From: JBAZOY01 sp041648505
GTDB taxonomy: Bacteria; Desulfobacterota; Syntrophia; Syntrophales; CG2-30-49-12
Direction: 5' to 3'
Assembly: GCA_041648505.1 (NCBI GenBank)
Contig: JBAZOY010000088.1
Location: forward strand, 1-8,061
DNA: 8,061 nucleotides
Shown: positions 5,177 through 8,061 of the stretch, piece after piece
Numbering within the stretch: the stretch's first letter is position 1
Layout of the letters: the number at the start of each line of letters is the position of its first letter
Position numbers and translations under genes: made by a program
Notes under the pieces: generated by a model
What the model was told of the DNA's origin: nothing
Seen by the model: the letters and a program-made list of their open reading frames with translations, nothing else
The model's database searches: none

Positions 5177-6190
5177 ATGATTATTGTAATGAAGAAGAAT
5201 GCAACAGAGGAGCAGATTGACAATGTAATCCGCTGGCTTGACTCAGTGGGATATAAAGCACATCCCTCCCGGGGAGTCGAAAGGACGATCATAGGGGCCA
5301 TAGGAGATGAAAGGGGTAAGGATCAGTTAAAATTTACCGAATCTCTCTCAGGTGTGGAAAAGACCGTACCGATTCTAAAACCTTACAAACTGGCCAGTCG
5401 CGAGTCCAGAGAAGGGGACACCATAATTTCTGTGGGAGATGTAAAGATCGGAGGTTCTGAATTCATCGTCATGGCTGGTCCCTGTGCCGTGGAAAGTGAG
5501 GAACAAATATTACAGAGCGCCAACGTTATAAAGAAGGGAGGAGGCCATATTCTGAGAGGGGGGGCATTTAAACCGAGGACATCCCCCTACAGCTTTCAGG
5601 GTATGGAAGAAGAAGGTCTGAAGCTCTTAAAAAAGGCACGGGAAGAGACGGGACTTCCTGTCATTACTGAAGTTCTTGATACTGGCGATGTTGAACTGGT
5701 AGCAGAGTATGCAGATATTCTGCAGATTGGGACGCGTAATGTTCAAAATTTTGCCCTCTTGAAAAAGTTGGGGCAAATAAACAAACCGGTACTACTGAAA
5801 CGCGGGCTGATGAGCACTATTGAGGAGCTACTGATGTCGGCAGAATACCTTCTCGCCTCGGGAAACGATCAAGTTATCCTATGCGAACGGGGTATTCGTA
5901 CCTTTGAGACAGCCACACGGAATACCCTCGATATTAGTGCCGTTCCCGTTCTAAAAGAACTGACGCATCTGCCTGTTATCATTGATCCCAGTCATTCTTC
6001 GGGTCACTGGAAATATGTTATTCCCCTGAGCAGGGCAGCGGTCGCTGTAGGGGCACACGGGTTACTTGTTGAGGTACATCCTGAACCTGATAGGGCTGTT
6101 TCAGATGGGCCTCAGTCACTCAAACCGGAAAAGTTTTACCTGTTAATGGAAGAAATAAAGTCTATTAAAAATGCCTTGAGGAAAACATAG
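5177..6190 (+). CDS. aroF: 3-deoxy-7-phosphoheptulonate (DAHP) synthase, type I-beta
   Basis: This enzyme condenses phosphoenolpyruvate and erythrose 4-phosphate into DAHP, the first step of the shikimate pathway. The protein has 337 residues, close to the 338 of the Thermotoga maritima enzyme. Residues 1 to about 70 form a ferredoxin/ACT-like domain (starting MIIVMKKNAT) that in T. maritima mediates feedback inhibition by tyrosine. The catalytic barrel follows, with MAGPCAVES (99-107), LRGGAFKPRTSPYSF (126-140), QIGTRNVQN (183-191), LLKRGL (206-211), CERGIRTFE (236-244) and DPSHSSG (270-276). The expected metal ligands are present: C103, H273, E299 and D310, each one position after the T. 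maritima residue. K132 and R134 are in the PEP-binding loop. Transcription should be governed by the upstream Tyr/Phe attenuator, giving two layers of control with the N-terminal domain. It is the first enzyme gene of an operon with aroB and pheA. Confidence 0.96.
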   Translation: MIIVMKKNATEEQIDNVIRWLDSVGYKAHPSRGVERTIIGAIGDERGKDQLKFTESLSGVEKTVPILKPYKLASRESREGDTIISVGDVKIGGSEFIVMAGPCAVESEEQILQSANVIKKGGGHILRGGAFKPRTSPYSFQGMEEEGLKLLKKAREETGLPVITEVLDTGDVELVAEYADILQIGTRNVQNFALLKKLGQINKPVLLKRGLMSTIEELLMSAEYLLASGNDQVILCERGIRTFETATRNTLDISAVPVLKELTHLPVIIDPSHSSGHWKYVIPLSRAAVAVGAHGLLVEVHPEPDRAVSDGPQSLKPEKFYLLMEEIKSIKNALRKT

Positions 6191-6274
6191 ACGGTTCCGT
6201 AAAGTGAATAAAGGGGAAAACGCTCCTTTCCTACTCGTAACACTACTATTAATAAAAATGGGGATGGGAAGAAA

Positions 6275-6412
6275 ATGTTTATCTCATCAGATGCGATCAC
6301 CACATTTCCGGTGGCACCATTCCGAATAGAGAAGTTGACTTGCATTATTGAGGCGAAGAAGATAAAAGAGTCATTCACAATGGTTTCTGGAAGCCTTGGT
6401 GATTTAAGTTAA
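6275..6412 (+). CDS. Doubtful 45-residue ORF between aroF and aroB
   Basis: This ORF runs from ATG 6275 to TAA 6410-6412 and begins MFISSDAITTFPVAPFRIEK. A purine-rich GGGAAG (6266-6271) lies 3 nt upstream, too near for an ideal ribosome-binding site. The frame stays open upstream to 6212 without another ATG. I recognise no family and see no signal peptide or membrane segment. It fills half of the 286-nt gap (6191-6476) that separates aroF from aroB, whereas aroB and pheA overlap by 4 nt. It may be a real small protein, the relic of a displaced gene, or chance. The rest of the gap shows no terminator with a T-run and no clear promoter, so aroB is probably read from the aroF promoter. Confidence 0.22.
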   Translation: MFISSDAITTFPVAPFRIEKLTCIIEAKKIKESFTMVSGSLGDLS

Positions 6413-6476
6413 TACGTGTGTCAAGTGGGAACCTATCTGGAGACATTCTGAAGGACCAGGGAGAAAAGGAATTGGC

Positions 6477-7571
6477 ATGAAAAGAATAAAGGTTAATCTA
6501 AACAAAAGATCATCGTCTTCCTACGAGATACAGATCGGCTACGATATTATGGAAGAGTCTGGGTTGATTATGGCAAAAAATAGTATCGCCGACCGGTATG
6601 TTGTTGTTACGGATTCTAATGTCTCTGCACTGTACGGGGAAAAAATTCTAAAAGAATTGAGAAAAGCGGGGCTGGAAATAGAGCTGATTGAGTTTCCTGC
6701 CGGAGAGTCATCAAAGAACATTACCGTAGCTCTTAATATGATCAGAAAATTGTTGGATCTCGGCGTGGACAGAAAGTCGGCTCTTATTGCCCTCGGAGGT
6801 GGCGTGGTAGGTGACATGACCGGATTCTTAGCCTCCGTATTCATGAGATCCATTCCCTACGTCCAGATTCCCACCTCCCTGATGGCCCAGGTTGACAGCA
6901 GTATTGGAGGAAAAACGGCAGTCGATCTTCCTGAAGGAAAAAATCTTCTCGGAACATTTTATCAGCCGAAGGCGGTTTTTATAGATCTTAAATTCCTGGA
7001 CACTCTTCCCGAAAGTGAATTCAAGAACGGCTTGGCAGAAATTATCAAATATGGAATTATTAATGATACTGATTTCTTTGATTTACTGGAAGATGAGACA
7101 GGGGCTATCGGCAACCGGGAGAGGACTTTTCTTGAATGTATAATTACCACCTCATGCACGATAAAAAAGAAAATCGTGGAGATTGACGAGAGGGATCAGG
7201 GGCTTCGCCAAATCCTCAATTTTGGTCATACTATCGGTCATGCCGTTGAGTCGGAGTCAGGATATAAGATTCCCCACGGTTCGGCAGTATCGATAGGCAT
7301 GATCGCTGCGGCAAGAATATCGGAAAAATTGCACGATTTCCCCTCTGCCGATTGTGCAAGAATTGAATCTCTGATAAATATATTTGGCCTTCCCGGGGAA
7401 ATTCCCGCATTTATCAATACAGGGGGAATAATATCGAGGCTAAAATGGGACAAGAAGAAGAGCGGTGGGATGATCAATTTTGTTTTGCTGAAAAAGTTAG
7501 GATTGCCCTTCGTCAATGCTCACGTGACGGAATCAATCCTGACAGAGGTAATTGAGGAGCTGAAAAAATGA
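6477..7571 (+). CDS. aroB: 3-dehydroquinate synthase
   Basis: AroB converts DAHP to 3-dehydroquinate, the second step of the shikimate pathway, in the cytosol, using NAD+ and a divalent metal (Zn or Co). The 364 residues match the usual family length. Visible motifs are the glycine-rich NAD-binding ALGGGVVGDMTGF (105-117), the IPTSLMAQVDSSIGGKTAVD core (131-150) with K146, KNLLGTF (155-161), and the metal ligands E188 (LAEIIKYG), H251 (NFGHTIGHA) and H267 (PHGSAVSIGM). AAGGA (6466-6470) is 6 nt before the ATG. Its TGA overlaps the pheA ATG (ATGA, 7568-7571), so the two are translationally coupled. Together with aroF it supplies consecutive pathway steps. Confidence 0.97.
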   Translation: MKRIKVNLNKRSSSSYEIQIGYDIMEESGLIMAKNSIADRYVVVTDSNVSALYGEKILKELRKAGLEIELIEFPAGESSKNITVALNMIRKLLDLGVDRKSALIALGGGVVGDMTGFLASVFMRSIPYVQIPTSLMAQVDSSIGGKTAVDLPEGKNLLGTFYQPKAVFIDLKFLDTLPESEFKNGLAEIIKYGIINDTDFFDLLEDETGAIGNRERTFLECIITTSCTIKKKIVEIDERDQGLRQILNFGHTIGHAVESESGYKIPHGSAVSIGMIAAARISEKLHDFPSADCARIESLINIFGLPGEIPAFINTGGIISRLKWDKKKSGGMINFVLLKKLGLPFVNAHVTESILTEVIEELKK

Positions 7572-8061
7572 CGGCAAAATCGATAGAAAATCTCCGGAAG
7601 AATCTAAAAAAAATAGACATTGACATCGTGACTCTCCTGAATAGAAGGGCTGAGATATCGAGAGAGATAGGCAAGATTAAAGAACAACAGGGCTTGGATG
7701 TCTATGATCCTGCCCAAGAGATGAAGGTTTACGAAAATTTGCAGGAGGCAAACGAAGGAGCTCTGCCGACGGTATCATTAAAAGCCATATTCAGGGAGAT
7801 TATCTCTGCCTCTCGGGAACTGCAAAAGCCCGTTGCTGTAGCCTACTTGGGACCGGAAGCTTCCTTCTGCCATATGGCCGCTCAATCTCATTTCGGCACG
7901 AGCAGCCGTTTTTTCCCTCAGGCAACAATTTTCAGGATATTTGATGAGGTAGAGCGGGGAAAGGTAAAGTGGGGCGTAGTACCTGTGGAAAATTCTCTGG
8001 AGGGCTCCGTGAATCTTACCCTCGATAAATTAATTTCCACTCCCCTGAAGATCCGGGCCGA
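7568..8061 (+). CDS. pheA: Chorismate mutase-prephenate dehydratase (P-protein), 5' part
   Basis: The first 164 residues are present and the gene runs off the right edge without a stop. Residues 1 to about 85 form an AroQ-class chorismate mutase with the catalytic set R10, R27, K38, D47 and E51, each one position before the E. coli PheA residue (R11, R28, K39, D48, E52). Prephenate dehydratase begins near residue 89 with VAYLGPEASFCHMAA, followed by VVPVENSLEGSVNLTLD (137-153). The enzyme turns chorismate into prephenate and then phenylpyruvate, committing flux to phenylalanine. Full-length relatives of about 360 residues end in an ACT domain that binds Phe for feedback inhibition; that part is outside the window. 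The ATG overlaps the aroB stop, with GAGGAG (7554-7559) 8 nt upstream. Its place in the operon explains why Phe codons occur in the aroF leader peptide. Confidence 0.95.
   Translation, partial: MTAKSIENLRKNLKKIDIDIVTLLNRRAEISREIGKIKEQQGLDVYDPAQEMKVYENLQEANEGALPTVSLKAIFREIISASRELQKPVAVAYLGPEASFCHMAAQSHFGTSSRFFPQATIFRIFDEVERGKVKWGVVPVENSLEGSVNLTLDKLISTPLKIRA

Noticed and set aside
6303..6320. T-box-like sequence GGTGGCACC before aroB
   Set aside because: It resembles the T-box core (AGGGTGGNACCGCG), but the flanking bases differ and there is no terminator with a T-run after it. I see no specifier stem upstream, and the stretch lies in a small open frame.
6136..6378. Minus-strand 80-codon ORF over the aroF end and the aroF-aroB gap
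   Set aside because: It overlaps the conserved aroF C-terminus antisense, has no recognisable family and no clear ribosome-binding site.

Overview
The window is about 8.06 kb of moderately AT-rich bacterial DNA. It carries single-copy housekeeping genes and one insertion sequence at its left edge. A putative outer-membrane lipoprotein suggests a diderm. The gene content (type I-beta DAHP synthase followed by aroB and a chorismate mutase-prephenate dehydratase, and a PurB of the 431-residue type) would fit Desulfobacterota (former Deltaproteobacteria) or a related lineage. That placement is inference; the window contains no rRNA or other phylogenetic marker.

Layout. (1) 1-1325: a complete IS4-family insertion sequence with perfect 21-bp terminal inverted repeats and one DDE transposase. 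(2) 1326-1633: an AT-rich gap with a nested palindromic segment (1444-1513) and no convincing gene. (3) 1634-4821, minus strand: a membrane-anchored metallophosphoesterase, then purB (TTG start), then a small lipoprotein gene translationally coupled to purB. (4) 4822-5176: a divergent control region. (5) 5177-8061, plus strand: aroF, a 286-nt gap with a doubtful small ORF, aroB, and the first half of pheA, which runs off the right edge. aroF and aroB are shikimate-pathway enzymes (step 1, DAHP synthase; step 2, dehydroquinate synthase). pheA commits chorismate to phenylalanine.

The most interesting element is in the aroF leader (about 4935-5149). A sigma-70-like promoter is followed by an unannotated 21-codon leader peptide with two YYF triplets (4 Tyr and 2 Phe in the first 10 codons). 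A perfect 9-bp antiterminator pairing (5060-5068 with 5113-5121) is mutually exclusive with an 8-bp GC-rich intrinsic terminator followed by seven T residues (5110-5149). A third segment (4991-5001) is a near copy of the antiterminator 3' strand and can pair with the same 5' strand. Together these form a trp-type ribosome-mediated attenuator that should sense charged tRNA-Tyr and tRNA-Phe and control the aroF-aroB-pheA operon.
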